Assembly (NCBI RefSeq): GCF_013403955.1
Contig: NZ_JABFDG010000010.1
Coordinates: 1-51,491 of the forward strand
Direction of reading: 5' to 3'
Origin: Winogradskyella vidalii
Lineage (GTDB): Bacteria; Bacteroidota; Bacteroidia; Flavobacteriales; Flavobacteriaceae
DNA: 51,491 nt
The position numbers were made by a program, and so were the translations under genes. Below are positions 36,888-47,436 of the stretch, piece after piece (positions within the stretch are counted from its first letter, which is position 1; every line of letters starts with the position of its first letter). The notes under the pieces were generated by a model that ran no database searches, was not told the DNA's origin, and was given only the letters and a program-made list of their open reading frames with translations.

Positions 36888-39800
36888 ATGAAAAAAAAAT
36901 TACCATTTGTTGTAACCAACTTTCTCTTAACTCCAAAAAGAGATTTTAAAGAAGGTCGCTCAATCCCTCAAAAGCGGATGTTTCTTCAAGGAAATTTGCT
37001 TTTAACCTTATTATTAATGTTGTTTTTACTGTTCTCTAGTAAGAGTAATGCACAACTATCTGAATCTTTTGATGGTGGAGTTCCAACAGAATGGTCTGTT
37101 TTTGGAAGTGGTTCTGCTACGATTAATTGGAGCACGACTACAGATGGTAATGCAGGAACTAACGCTGTATCTATTAATCCAAGTGCAGACAATATAGGGG
37201 ATCAAAATACGGCTACGTACTTTTTAGTTACGCCTCAAATTTCAGTTCCTGAAAATGGTGAAATTCAATTTTACACCAAACAAGGCGATGATATCGATCA
37301 TGGTACTGAATTTCAGATTAAATTATCTACAGCATTGCAACCAGATGCTGATGGGTTTAATATTACACTACAATCTTATACCGAAACGAATTTAAATATA
37401 GCTTCGCAAACCACTTACGAGAAAAAAGTGGTTGTGATTCCGGAGTCTATTCCTGCAGGATTAGACATTTACATCGCATTTGTTGCAGTAAACACACAAG
37501 AAGGAGCTACGGCAACTGGTGATGAATGGTTTATTGATGATGTGTCTGTTTTAGAAGGCTGTGCAGAAATCATTGATGAAGACGTTGTAATTGAAAATAT
37601 TACGGTAAATAGTGCTGATATAAGTTGGTCACATCCCACAGCCACAGATTTTGAAATACAAATTATTCCTGAAGGAGGAACTCCTGCAGAAAGTGGTATA
37701 TCAATTACAGGAAACTCGTATGCACTTTCAAGTTTAGAAGGAGAAACATCTTATGATGTATATCTAAGTGCACTTTGTGGAAATGCTACACAGAGTGATT
37801 GGACAGGACCTTACAGTTTTACGACGCCTATTTTAGGGGTTAGTTGTGATAGTCCAATAATAGTACCAGATGTTTTAGCTGAAGGTGCCTTTACATTAAC
37901 AGATAATTTAGCAAACTATTATAATCCAGACGTACAATATACTACTGCGGGAACAAGTTGTATTTCAAATGCAGGTACTACTAATTACCTTAATGGAGAC
38001 AAAGCATTTTTAAGCTATACAGCAACAGAAGATGCTTTAATTACCATTACACAAACAACTGCAGGTTACGATCCTAGTAATCCTTTAGGAAATTGTTTCA
38101 ATTCTAATACCTCTATATTAGTATATCAAAGTTGTGAAGATGTAGGCGTAACTTGTTTAGCTGGTACAACAACGAGTTCAGGAAACTTACAAGCTCAAAT
38201 ACAAAATTTATTAGTTGAGGCTGGTGAAACTTATATTATTGTAGTATCATCAGATTTAGCACCTGAAGCAGGAATCTGTTTTGAGCTAGAAATCGAAGGC
38301 TCTACATGTGCTTCTCCTACAGGTATTACATATGATGATTTAACTGATACTAGTGTTAGCCTATCATGGGAAACTGTAGTTGGATTTGGAGATTCATGGG
38401 AATACTCAGTAGTGCCTACTGGTTCAGATGAACCAACAACAGTTGATGCTACAACGAGTACTAATACTGATAATATTATAAATACAGGGTTAGAAGCTGG
38501 CTTAACTTACGATTTTTATGCAAGGTCAATATGTGGAGGTGTTCCAGGTGAGTGGAGTGCTCCTTATACATTTACCATGCAATGTGCCGTTTTTGATACA
38601 CCATATTCAGCTGATTTTGAAACTGCAAGTGATGATGAACCAGAAGCGTGTTGGACGGTTTTAGACGTTAATGGTGATGGTGAAACATGGAGTTATAGTT
38701 TTGGAGGTGTTGCAATGCGAATTAATAGTTATAGTGCTAATAACATTAATAATAACAACGATATATTGGTGTCACCAAGAATTAACCTCGATGGTGTTAC
38801 TCAAAAACGCGTAAGGTTTAACTATAATGCTTATCAAGGCTCTGCTGTTGTGGCTTTAAAAGTCTCAACAACAGGTGTAGGCGCTGATAATTTTGATACT
38901 GTTATATTACCAGCAACAGAATTTGCTGATTTAGGATGGGACAATTATGAAGAGTTAATTGTAAATATTCCAATAGAGATTACCGGAGAAGTAAACATTG
39001 CTTGGGTTATTGAACCAAATGCTATAGAAACAGCTAATTCTTTTACTATTGAAGATGTATTTATTGAAGATAAACCAGCATGTCCAGACCCATTAGCTCC
39101 AACTGTAGAAAATATTACTGCAACATCAGCAGATTTATATTGGAATCAAGGAGATATAGAAACGCAATGGCAAGTTGTTATACAAGATGAAAATTCAGGT
39201 ATTCCTGTAGATGATAGTGTTGCAATATTAACAAGTACTAATGACCCTTATTTAGCTACCGATTTAGATCCTGCAACGAGATATGAGTATTATGTAAGAG
39301 CGTATTGTAATGATGAAGAGCAAAGTGAATGGGTTGGTCCTACCTTGTTTATTACAGAATGCGCCACATTTGATATTCCTTTCTTTGAGAGTTTTGATGA
39401 TTCAGATGCAGATACTCAAAAATTTTGTTGGAGTTTTCTAAATGAAAATGCTGATGCTGCAGAGTGGTTAATGAATGAAAATGAACCTTCTATACAAGGG
39501 AGTACGAGTTGGTTTAATCCTACAACAGGGTATGACGATTGGATAATCTCTCCAGCTATTGTAACAGAAGGTGGTACTTATGAGCTGAAATTTGATTATA
39601 GAGCTCAGTATTCATTCTTTTATCCAAACACAAGGTTCGGATTAGAAGTTTTAATTTCTACTACAGATACAGATCCTGCTAGTTTTTCACCTATTGTGCC
39701 ATTATTTGATTTTGTTAATACAGAGTATCAAGAAAAATCAATTTATTTTGAAGCTACAGGCACTATATTTATTGCTTTTAGAGTGCCTCCTGAATTTAGT

Positions 39801-42800
39801 TTAGAAGATGGTTCTTCAATATTAAACATAGACAATGTAAATATTGTTGAAGCGCAATCTTGTCCTACACCTTCAGGAATTGAAGTAAGTGCTATAACCG
39901 GTAGTACTGCAGAAATGACTTGGCAAGCAGGTTTCCAAGAAGAAGCTTGGAATGTGGTTATTCAACCAGAAGGTTCAGGTGAGCCAACTGATGCTACAGG
40001 AAACAGTACAACGACTAGCTATTCTTTTACAGATTTAGTACCAGCAACAACTTATGAAGTTTATGTGCAGGCTAACTGTGATACTGAAAACAGTATGTGG
40101 TTTGGACCAGTAAACTTTACAACATTATGTAATGCTTTTGAATCACCGTTTATTGAAACTTTTGAAGAGGATTCAGCCTCAAGAGATTGTTGGAGAATTG
40201 TTGACGGAAATCAAAATAACGACACTTGGTTTACAAATATTTCAATGAGTCCATATGAAGGAGATTTATCAGCAAGTATATTTTCAGGGTATAATGGTGA
40301 TAATGATGATTGGTTAATTTCGCCTTTAATTACGATTACAGAAAACCAACGATTACGTTATTATTATAAGGTTAATGATAGTTTCTTTGCAGAAGATTTA
40401 AGAGTGCTACTCTCTACAAACGGAATTGAGTTAGATCAGTTTACAACGGTTCTTTATGACACAGAAACAGATCCAGTACTTATCAATAACGTGGAATATA
40501 AAGAAATGATAATTGATCTTCCAGAAGGTATTACGGGTGATATTAATATTGCATTCCATATTCCATATTACGAGCCATCTCCTGCAGGTTATAGAGGACA
40601 ATTATTATTTGTAGATAATGTCATTATTGAAGATGTACCAAGTTGTCCAGAAGCTTCAAATGTAACTGTTACCAATGTAACAGATGTACAAGCTGAGGTT
40701 AACTGGGATGTTAGTGGTACTGCTGCAACAGAATGGGAAATAGCTGTTTTACCTTACGATATGGAAGCGCCAACAGGAACTGTAGACGAAGCTTACCTTT
40801 ATCAAACAGCAACACCGCCATTTACGATAACTGATTTAATCGCAGCATCTAAATACAATGTATATGTACGTGCTATTTGTGGGGAAACGGAAACCACAGC
40901 ATGGTCTAATGCTGTAGAATTTACGACGAAATGTAGCTATGAAAACTTATGTGCTTATACGGTTATTTTAACTAGTGATAATAGTTACGGCGTAGGTGGA
41001 GGAATTGATATCATTCAAAATGAAATAGTACAACAAACCCTAGAATTCCCTAGTGGGTCATTTGGTCAAATACCAGAACCATTAGAATATCAACTCTTAT
41101 TATGTACTGGTGTTGAGTTTTCTTTATTTTGGGACTCTATAGGTACTGCTCCTGATCAATATCCTAATGCACAAGTTGAAGTTCTCGATTTTGAAGGTAA
41201 TACAGTTTATACAAGTCCTTTAGGTATCGGAACACCAAGAACTACGCTTTATACTGATGTAGCACTTTGTGGTGTAGAATCTTGTCCGCAACCAACGGAT
41301 TTAACAGCAAGTGAAACATCTGTTCTTTCATGGACAGCAGGTGGCGATGAAACACAATGGGAGGTCGCAATACAGCCTTTAGATAATGGAACAATTCCAC
41401 AATCGGGTGCCATTGTAGACACTAATACTTACACACCAACAGATGCAGATTTTAATGATGAAAATGCAGCTACTTACGAGTACTTTGTAAGAGCAATATG
41501 TAATGCAGATGATGAAAGTTATTGGTCAGGACCTTATTCTTTTGTGAGAAATGATGATGCAACTACCGCGTTAACACTACCGATTAACGAAACTGAATAT
41601 TGTAATAGTGCAGCGACCAATGTTACATTTAGAAATACGAGTGTTTCTAGTGAAGACATGACTTGTAATACGGTTAACGAAGGTGATGTTTGGTTCGAAT
41701 TTACAGCAACTTCAAGAGTACATTATATTGAAATTAATGGATTCACAGGAAACTATTATGTGTCTTCTGGAGATGAGTTATATCCAGATATCACCATGAC
41801 ACTATATCACGAATTAGATAATGGTGATTTAGATGAGCTTACATGTAGTCAAAACAATACAATTACAGCAAGTTACGCTTCTGAATTGGTTGTAGGCGAC
41901 AGCTATAAATTACGATTAAGTTTACAAACGCCTGTGATTAGTACCCGAACCTTCAATGTTTGTGTAACTACACCAGAAGATTTATGTCAGTTAAATGGTC
42001 TTAATGGCGATTTTGAAAGACCACTTATGACATTTAATGCGATTCAAAGTATTTTACAACAGCAAATAGTACCAGGCTGGAGAACTGATTTAGAAACATG
42101 GAATGCCATGTTTATTTGGAATTCTTTAGTAGGACTTGGCTTTGAAGCCTATTCTGGTAGTCAGTGTATACAATTATTAAATGATCCAGATTCTGATGAG
42201 ATTAGAGGATTATATAAGGATTTCGATACGTCAGAAATTACATTGTATGACTATAATTTTGCTTTAGGGTCACGTTCAGATGGAAACATTGTAGAACTTT
42301 ATGCTGGGCCTCCAGAAGGACCATTTGAACTTGTAGTTGAGCATGCTGCTTTAGCATCTGCTTGGGAAGTTCATTCAGGAAGCTATGAAGTTCCAGAAGG
42401 ACAACCAATAACACGTTTCTTGTTTAAAGAAAAAAATAATAACATCGGTACACTTTTAGATGATGTTAATTTTATTCCGAATAACAGTATTGATATTTCA
42501 AGTTTAGATCAAGAAGTTGATTGTCAAACTGCCTCTATAGATTTAGTTGCTGAAGGTGTAGGAACTTGGGAAGCTGATGCTACTAATCCAGGAGAAGTTA
42601 TTATATCAGATGCTTCAGCTAACGAAATAACTATTAGTGGTTTCACCGTATCAGGAACGTATACATTTACATGGAGTTCTAGATATTGTGAAGATACTAT
42701 TGAATTAACGTACAATGGTATTTCAGATATGCCAACAGTTGAAACGCCAGTTGAATATTGTTTAGATGCAACTGCAGAAGCTTTAACAGCTACACCAACT

Positions 42801-44285
42801 GATGGCTATACTTTATTATGGTATACTGAAGCGTTAGGAGGTACAGGAAGTGCTACGGCAATTACTCCAGAAACAAACACATTAGGTAGTACATCGTATT
42901 ACGTAGCTAATGTCGATGAAAATGGTTGTGAAAGTCCTCGTTCAGAAATTGTGGTAACTATAAATGAAACTGTTGTTCCTGAGCTTACGTTTAGCTATCT
43001 AGATGCGTGTATTATTACTCTAGATAATCCATTACCCGTTTTACCAACTGATTTTGCATTAGGTGGTACGTTTACATCTACTACATTAACTGTAGATGAA
43101 TTAACCGGAGAAATAGATATGACTACTGCAACGGTAGGTGACCACGAGGTATTATATACTTATGATGGTGATTCAGAAACTTGTGCTTTAGCAGGAGATA
43201 ATACGGCAACTATAACTTTTACAAGTGCTATTGTTCCTGAAACTAACTTTGATTATGGTACAGCATCATTTTGTTCGTTAAATGAAAGTTCAATACAGCC
43301 AACACTTTCTGACGGTTTTATAAGTGGAGGTACTTTTAGTACTGCAACTTTAGCAATAGATGCAACAACAGGAGTCGTTGATATAACGGATGCTGCTGCA
43401 GGAACTCACGATATTACTTACACTTATGAAGGTGATGTTGACAACTGTATAAGCTCTGGAACGTACACAACTACAATTGAAATAGATGCAATAAATGATA
43501 CGGTATCAGGATTTACTTATGCATATGATTTGTATTGTGCTGATAGTTCATCAGTATTTCCAGAATTAGAACCTGGGTTTACAACAGGTGGTGTGTTTAG
43601 TGCTGAATCTGGTTTAACTATTGGTGCAGCAACAGGCGAAGTTAATGTGGCTTCTAGTAGTGTGGGTAATTATAATATTACTTATGAAGTTCTAGAAGAC
43701 GCTTCAAACTGTATTACCGGAAGTGTAAGCACTTTTAACTTTACTGTTTTAGGAGCAATTGAAGCGGTAATCGAAGGTGAGTGTAATGACGAAGGATATA
43801 TCCTTACTGTTTCACCTTTGGATGAATCTTATAATGCTGATGAGGTGACATATACTTGGACAGATTTTAATGGTACTATTGTAGGCCAAAATTCAGAAGT
43901 ATTTAATGTTACTGAATATGCTGATCAAAACTCAGACCTAACCCTACCAGTAGAATTTACTGTTACGGTAGAGTTTGGCGGTTGTTCTACTACAACTTCA
44001 TTTGCTGCTGAGCAACTAGATTGTAGAGATATTCCAAGAGGTATTTCTCCAGATGGTAATGGTAAAAATGATGATTTTGATCTTTCAGGACATGGAGTAA
44101 CAGAATTGTTCATATTCAACAGACATGGTAGAGAAGTGTACAACTTTAAAGGAACGTACACTAACCAATGGTCGGGGCAGTCTAATAGCGGCGATGAATT
44201 ACCAGATGGAACTTATTTCTATACCCTTAGAAAAAGTGATGGAAGCAAATTAACAGGATGGGTCTTTATTAATAGAGCTCACTAA
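36888..44285 (+). CDS. Giant modular surface protein with T9SS type B (gliding-motility-associated) C-terminal domain
   Basis: A 2465-residue exported protein. The signal core FLQGNLLLTLLLMLFLLFSS ends near residue 55 (SNAQ); the first 30 residues form a long basic extension, so the ATG at 36978 may be the real start. Module order: choice-of-anchor-J-like beta domains (about 56-226, 568-730, 826-989, 1081-1250) alternate with fibronectin type III domains (about 231-315, 475-566, 731-824, 990-1080, 1251-1348, 1465-1555). There are also PPC/CUB-like domains (about 318-475 and 1556-1700), a DUF642-like domain (about 1701-1863), Ig-like domains, three related 85-residue repeats (about 2028-2288) and a T9SS type B domain at 2381-2465 (RGISPDGNGKNDDF...LFIFNRHG...LPDGTYFY). 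Probably a surface adhesin exported by T9SS with the help of the next gene. Confidence 0.92.
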   Translation: MKKKLPFVVTNFLLTPKRDFKEGRSIPQKRMFLQGNLLLTLLLMLFLLFSSKSNAQLSESFDGGVPTEWSVFGSGSATINWSTTTDGNAGTNAVSINPSADNIGDQNTATYFLVTPQISVPENGEIQFYTKQGDDIDHGTEFQIKLSTALQPDADGFNITLQSYTETNLNIASQTTYEKKVVVIPESIPAGLDIYIAFVAVNTQEGATATGDEWFIDDVSVLEGCAEIIDEDVVIENITVNSADISWSHPTATDFEIQIIPEGGTPAESGISITGNSYALSSLEGETSYDVYLSALCGNATQSDWTGPYSFTTPILGVSCDSPIIVPDVLAEGAFTLTDNLANYYNPDVQYTTAGTSCISNAGTTNYLNGDKAFLSYTATEDALITITQTTAGYDPSNPLGNCFNSNTSILVYQSCEDVGVTCLAGTTTSSGNLQAQIQNLLVEAGETYIIVVSSDLAPEAGICFELEIEGSTCASPTGITYDDLTDTSVSLSWETVVGFGDSWEYSVVPTGSDEPTTVDATTSTNTDNIINTGLEAGLTYDFYARSICGGVPGEWSAPYTFTMQCAVFDTPYSADFETASDDEPEACWTVLDVNGDGETWSYSFGGVAMRINSYSANNINNNNDILVSPRINLDGVTQKRVRFNYNAYQGSAVVALKVSTTGVGADNFDTVILPATEFADLGWDNYEELIVNIPIEITGEVNIAWVIEPNAIETANSFTIEDVFIEDKPACPDPLAPTVENITATSADLYWNQGDIETQWQVVIQDENSGIPVDDSVAILTSTNDPYLATDLDPATRYEYYVRAYCNDEEQSEWVGPTLFITECATFDIPFFESFDDSDADTQKFCWSFLNENADAAEWLMNENEPSIQGSTSWFNPTTGYDDWIISPAIVTEGGTYELKFDYRAQYSFFYPNTRFGLEVLISTTDTDPASFSPIVPLFDFVNTEYQEKSIYFEATGTIFIAFRVPPEFSLEDGSSILNIDNVNIVEAQSCPTPSGIEVSAITGSTAEMTWQAGFQEEAWNVVIQPEGSGEPTDATGNSTTTSYSFTDLVPATTYEVYVQANCDTENSMWFGPVNFTTLCNAFESPFIETFEEDSASRDCWRIVDGNQNNDTWFTNISMSPYEGDLSASIFSGYNGDNDDWLISPLITITENQRLRYYYKVNDSFFAEDLRVLLSTNGIELDQFTTVLYDTETDPVLINNVEYKEMIIDLPEGITGDINIAFHIPYYEPSPAGYRGQLLFVDNVIIEDVPSCPEASNVTVTNVTDVQAEVNWDVSGTAATEWEIAVLPYDMEAPTGTVDEAYLYQTATPPFTITDLIAASKYNVYVRAICGETETTAWSNAVEFTTKCSYENLCAYTVILTSDNSYGVGGGIDIIQNEIVQQTLEFPSGSFGQIPEPLEYQLLLCTGVEFSLFWDSIGTAPDQYPNAQVEVLDFEGNTVYTSPLGIGTPRTTLYTDVALCGVESCPQPTDLTASETSVLSWTAGGDETQWEVAIQPLDNGTIPQSGAIVDTNTYTPTDADFNDENAATYEYFVRAICNADDESYWSGPYSFVRNDDATTALTLPINETEYCNSAATNVTFRNTSVSSEDMTCNTVNEGDVWFEFTATSRVHYIEINGFTGNYYVSSGDELYPDITMTLYHELDNGDLDELTCSQNNTITASYASELVVGDSYKLRLSLQTPVISTRTFNVCVTTPEDLCQLNGLNGDFERPLMTFNAIQSILQQQIVPGWRTDLETWNAMFIWNSLVGLGFEAYSGSQCIQLLNDPDSDEIRGLYKDFDTSEITLYDYNFALGSRSDGNIVELYAGPPEGPFELVVEHAALASAWEVHSGSYEVPEGQPITRFLFKEKNNNIGTLLDDVNFIPNNSIDISSLDQEVDCQTASIDLVAEGVGTWEADATNPGEVIISDASANEITISGFTVSGTYTFTWSSRYCEDTIELTYNGISDMPTVETPVEYCLDATAEALTATPTDGYTLLWYTEALGGTGSATAITPETNTLGSTSYYVANVDENGCESPRSEIVVTINETVVPELTFSYLDACIITLDNPLPVLPTDFALGGTFTSTTLTVDELTGEIDMTTATVGDHEVLYTYDGDSETCALAGDNTATITFTSAIVPETNFDYGTASFCSLNESSIQPTLSDGFISGGTFSTATLAIDATTGVVDITDAAAGTHDITYTYEGDVDNCISSGTYTTTIEIDAINDTVSGFTYAYDLYCADSSSVFPELEPGFTTGGVFSAESGLTIGAATGEVNVASSSVGNYNITYEVLEDASNCITGSVSTFNFTVLGAIEAVIEGECNDEGYILTVSPLDESYNADEVTYTWTDFNGTIVGQNSEVFNVTEYADQNSDLTLPVEFTVTVEFGGCSTTTSFAAEQLDCRDIPRGISPDGNGKNDDFDLSGHGVTELFIFNRHGREVYNFKGTYTNQWSGQSNSGDELPDGTYFYTLRKSDGSKLTGWVFINRAH

Positions 44286-44297
44286 TCATAAATTAAA

Positions 44298-44329
44298 AGA
44301 CAGTCAGTCTAACTAATGGCAGACTGTCT
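44298..44329 (+). promoter_or_regulatory. Intergenic hairpin between the surface protein and porP/sprF-like genes
   Basis: The arms AGACAGTC (44298-44305) and GACTGTCT (44322-44329) form an 8-bp perfect stem with a 16-base loop. There is no T run, so it is more likely a message-processing or stabilising hairpin than a full terminator. It could help unequal expression of the large upstream and small downstream genes. Confidence 0.5.
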
Positions 44330-44357
44330 ACTAATCAAAAAGCAATATAAAATACAG

Positions 44358-45293
44358 ATGAAAAAAATATATTTTACAATAGCCTTTGCACTTATGATAG
44401 CAGTGAGTGCACATGCGCAACAAGACCCTCAATATACACAGTATATGTATAATATGAATGTCGTTAACCCCGCTTACGCAGGCTCTAATGAGGCTTTATC
44501 CGTAGGGCTATTATACCGCTCTCAATGGGTAGGTATTAACGATGCACCAAAAACAGCGACACTTTCTGTACACAGTCCTGTGGGAAAAAACGTAGGACTA
44601 GGACTATCTGTAATTTCAGATAAAATTGGTCCAGTTGAAGAGAATAATGTGTATGCCGATTTCTCTTATACTTTAAATTTAGGTGGTGAACACCGCTTAG
44701 CTTTCGGGTTAAAAGCAGGAGCAACCTTTCAAAACATAGGTTTATTTAGTGATATAGGTAGTGGCTATGTACCAGATGCTGGTGATGAGGCGTTTAGTGA
44801 AAACACGAGCAATACCTATTTAAATATTGGTTCTGGTGCGTTTTATTATACAGACAAATATTATGTGTCTTTATCAGTACCAAACATGTTAAAAAGCACC
44901 TATTTAGACGTTACTAATAATGGCCAACAATATGAATATGGTTCAGAAGTTTTACATTATTTCTTATCAGCGGGTTATGTGTTCGACTTATCAGAAAACA
45001 CAAAATTTAAACCTTCATTTTTAGTGAAATCAGCTTTTGAAGCACCGACATCTTTCGATGCATCAGCTAACTTTTTATTTTATGAAAAATTTGAAGTTGG
45101 TGCGACTTACCGTATAGATGATGCCGTTGGTGTCATGGCAAATTTTGCAGTAACACCAGAATTAAGAATTGGTTATGCTTATGATTATACAACGTCAGAT
45201 CTTAATATAGATTCATCTGGCTCTCATGAAATTATGTTGTTGTTCGATCTTAATTTCGCTAAAAAAGTATCTATTTCACCTAGATTTTTCTAA
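44358..45293 (+). CDS. PorP/SprF-family type IX secretion outer-membrane protein
   Basis: A 311-residue outer-membrane beta-barrel. From the ATG at 44358 the N-terminus MKKIYFTIAFALMIAVSAHA is a good signal peptide; an ATG 14 codons upstream would spoil it. The first mature residues QQDPQYTQYMYNMNVVNPAYAG and SVGLLYRSQWVGIN are the signature of the PorP/SprF family. In Flavobacterium johnsoniae SprF is needed for secretion and attachment of the type B-tailed adhesin SprB, and such genes usually sit next to their cargo. Here the cargo is most likely the 2465-residue protein encoded immediately upstream. It is separated from the next gene by 19 bases. Confidence 0.93.
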   Translation: MKKIYFTIAFALMIAVSAHAQQDPQYTQYMYNMNVVNPAYAGSNEALSVGLLYRSQWVGINDAPKTATLSVHSPVGKNVGLGLSVISDKIGPVEENNVYADFSYTLNLGGEHRLAFGLKAGATFQNIGLFSDIGSGYVPDAGDEAFSENTSNTYLNIGSGAFYYTDKYYVSLSVPNMLKSTYLDVTNNGQQYEYGSEVLHYFLSAGYVFDLSENTKFKPSFLVKSAFEAPTSFDASANFLFYEKFEVGATYRIDDAVGVMANFAVTPELRIGYAYDYTTSDLNIDSSGSHEIMLLFDLNFAKKVSISPRFF

Positions 45294-45312
45294 CATATTA
45301 AACGTTTAAAAA

Positions 45313-47184
45313 ATGAAAAAAATATATAGTCTTTTATGCCTGTTTCTAATTGTATCAGCAGGCTACGGACAAAACAAAGAAACAGAAAAAGCCGATAAAC
45401 TTTATGATGGTTATCAATACGTCGATGCTATTGATGCTTACCTAAAACTTGTTGAGGATAATAAAGCAGATGCTTACGTCTATAAACAACTAGCAGATAG
45501 TTATTACCATGTGTTTAATGTAGAAGAAGCTTCTAATTGGTATAAGCGTGCCGTAGATAACGGTCAAGATGCTGAAACTTATTACCGCTATGCACAAGTT
45601 TTAAAGTCGCAAGGAAATTATGACGAAGCAAATAAGCAGATGGATAAATTTTCTGAAATGATGCCCAATGATATTCGTGCAAAAATGCATTTAAAAAATC
45701 CTAATTATATTCCAAAATTAGCAGATGTCACAAAATCATTTGATGTAGGAGGTGTGGCTATTAACGATGCTCAGCAAAGTGATTTTGGAGCGGTATTATC
45801 TAATGACAATATTTTGTATTTTGTAAGTTCAAGAAAGACTTCAGGAAAAGAAGATGCTTGGACCAATCAACCGTATTTAGATATTTATAAGTCGGTTAGA
45901 AACGAAGAAGGCAATCTATCAGAACCAGAAGAAGTGAGTGAGTTAAACACCGTTTATCACGATGGTCCTTTAACTATTAGCGCTGATGGAAAAACAGTTT
46001 ATTTTTCGAGAGATGGTCATAGTGATGGCACGTTTAAAAAAATAAAAAGTAACGGTGTTAAAGTGGCACAACAAGGTATTTATAAAGCGACGATGTTTGA
46101 AGGAAAATGGGGAGATGTACAAGCATTACCTATAAATAGTGTAGAATATACCGTAAGTCACCCAAGTATCAGTAGTGACGGAAAAACACTTTATTTTGCA
46201 TCTAATATGCCAAATGGTATAGGTGATACAGATATCTGGAAGATAAGTATAGATGGCGATACTTATGGTGAACCTGTAAATTTAGGGCCTAAAGTAAATA
46301 CTTCTGGTAAAGAAGGTTTTCCCTATATAAGCGGAGATAATATTTTATATTTTGCTTCTAGCGGTCATCAAGGATTTGGTGGTTTTGATGTCTTTAAATT
46401 TGATATTGATAAAAATGAAACGGCTGAAAATTTGGGAAACGGGGTGAACACTAAAAATGATGATTTTGCTTTTAGTGTGAACACCTCAAAACAAGTGGGT
46501 TATTTTTCTTCAAACAGATCAGGTGTAGATAATATTTATATGGCTATTCCTATTTGTCAATTCCAAGTGATTGCTAACGTTAAGGATGCTAAAACTAAGG
46601 CATTCATATCTGGGGCCAACGTCACTATTTCAGATGCTCAGCATAACCAATTAGCAACTCAGGTTACAACTAAAAACGGCACGACTAGCTTTAACGTTAA
46701 TTGTGAAAATAAGTATACCATCACCGTAACAAAAGAAGGGTACGAAACCGCTATAGTTTTAGTAGAACCATCAAAAGGAGAGGATGTTAATATGGATGTA
46801 GCCTTAGAACTTGTTGATGAAATTATCACAGAAACAGAAGTAAAATTAAACAACATCTACTTTGAGTTCGATAAAAGTAATATTACCAACCAAGGCGCAT
46901 TAGAATTAGATCGACTTGTAGCTATTATGAAAGATCATTCTGAAATGAAAATTTTAGTTAGATCGCATACAGATGCTAAAGGTAGTGATGCTTATAATTT
47001 AAAATTATCAGAAAGTCGTGCACAGTCTACAATGCAGTATTTAATTTCCAAAGGAATTGATAAAGACAGATTATCTGCAAAAGGTGTCGGAAGTTTAGAA
47101 CCAAAAATAGACTGTAAAGCAAATTGTTCAGAGGAAGAATATGCTCAAAACAGACGTTCAGAGTTTTTAATTGTTAAAGATTAA
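45313..47184 (+). CDS. PorE-like TPR/beta-propeller/OmpA protein
   Basis: A 623-residue lipoprotein or periplasmic protein. The signal peptide (MKKIYSLLCLFLIVSAGYGQ) is followed by TPR units at about residues 23-125 (EEASNWYKRAVDNGQDAETY), a WD40/PD40-type propeller at about 150-415 (HDGPLTISADGKTVYFSRDG; HPSISSDGKTLYFAS; GFPYISGDNILYFASSG), a carboxypeptidase-regulatory-like domain at about 417-500, and a C-terminal OmpA peptidoglycan-binding domain (IYFEFDKSNITNQGALELDR, RSHTDAKGSDAYNLKLSESRA, QNRRSEFLI). This is the four-part architecture described for PorE of the Porphyromonas type IX machine. It probably links the SprF-like barrel and its adhesin to the cell wall. Confidence 0.9.
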   Translation: MKKIYSLLCLFLIVSAGYGQNKETEKADKLYDGYQYVDAIDAYLKLVEDNKADAYVYKQLADSYYHVFNVEEASNWYKRAVDNGQDAETYYRYAQVLKSQGNYDEANKQMDKFSEMMPNDIRAKMHLKNPNYIPKLADVTKSFDVGGVAINDAQQSDFGAVLSNDNILYFVSSRKTSGKEDAWTNQPYLDIYKSVRNEEGNLSEPEEVSELNTVYHDGPLTISADGKTVYFSRDGHSDGTFKKIKSNGVKVAQQGIYKATMFEGKWGDVQALPINSVEYTVSHPSISSDGKTLYFASNMPNGIGDTDIWKISIDGDTYGEPVNLGPKVNTSGKEGFPYISGDNILYFASSGHQGFGGFDVFKFDIDKNETAENLGNGVNTKNDDFAFSVNTSKQVGYFSSNRSGVDNIYMAIPICQFQVIANVKDAKTKAFISGANVTISDAQHNQLATQVTTKNGTTSFNVNCENKYTITVTKEGYETAIVLVEPSKGEDVNMDVALELVDEIITETEVKLNNIYFEFDKSNITNQGALELDRLVAIMKDHSEMKILVRSHTDAKGSDAYNLKLSESRAQSTMQYLISKGIDKDRLSAKGVGSLEPKIDCKANCSEEEYAQNRRSEFLIVKD

Positions 47185-47260
47185 TTTAGAAGAAATCCAC
47201 GTTGTGAAAATCCCCAAGATTACCTCATAACGTGATACATTAGTTAATAGCTAAATCAAA

Positions 47261-47295
47261 CTAACAGTCGGGCTAAATATTAGCTTGGCTGTTAG
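47261..47295 (+). terminator. Strand-specific hairpin ending the surface-protein operon
   Basis: A 16-bp stem (47261-47276 with 47280-47295, loop ATA). As DNA it has three non-matching positions, but in plus-strand RNA all three are G-U pairs, so the stem is complete only on the plus strand. A weak T tract (GTATTTT) follows. It sits in the 252-bp stretch 47185-47436, which otherwise shows nothing definite and no consensus promoter. Confidence 0.6.
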
Positions 47296-47436
47296 GTATT
47301 TTAGGTAGGAAATTATTGGTTAGGATTGTTTTATGATTGAAGGCCAAATTTCTATTTTTATAAAAAAATATCAAATTAATTATACAGGAAAACTAGTAAT
47401 TGTTTGTAATAGGAATGTAAGTGATAAAGAATTCAG

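Noticed and set aside
36740..36949. 69-codon open frame before the giant surface protein
   Set aside because: No ribosome site, odd composition, and it overlaps the start of the 2465-residue gene in another frame.
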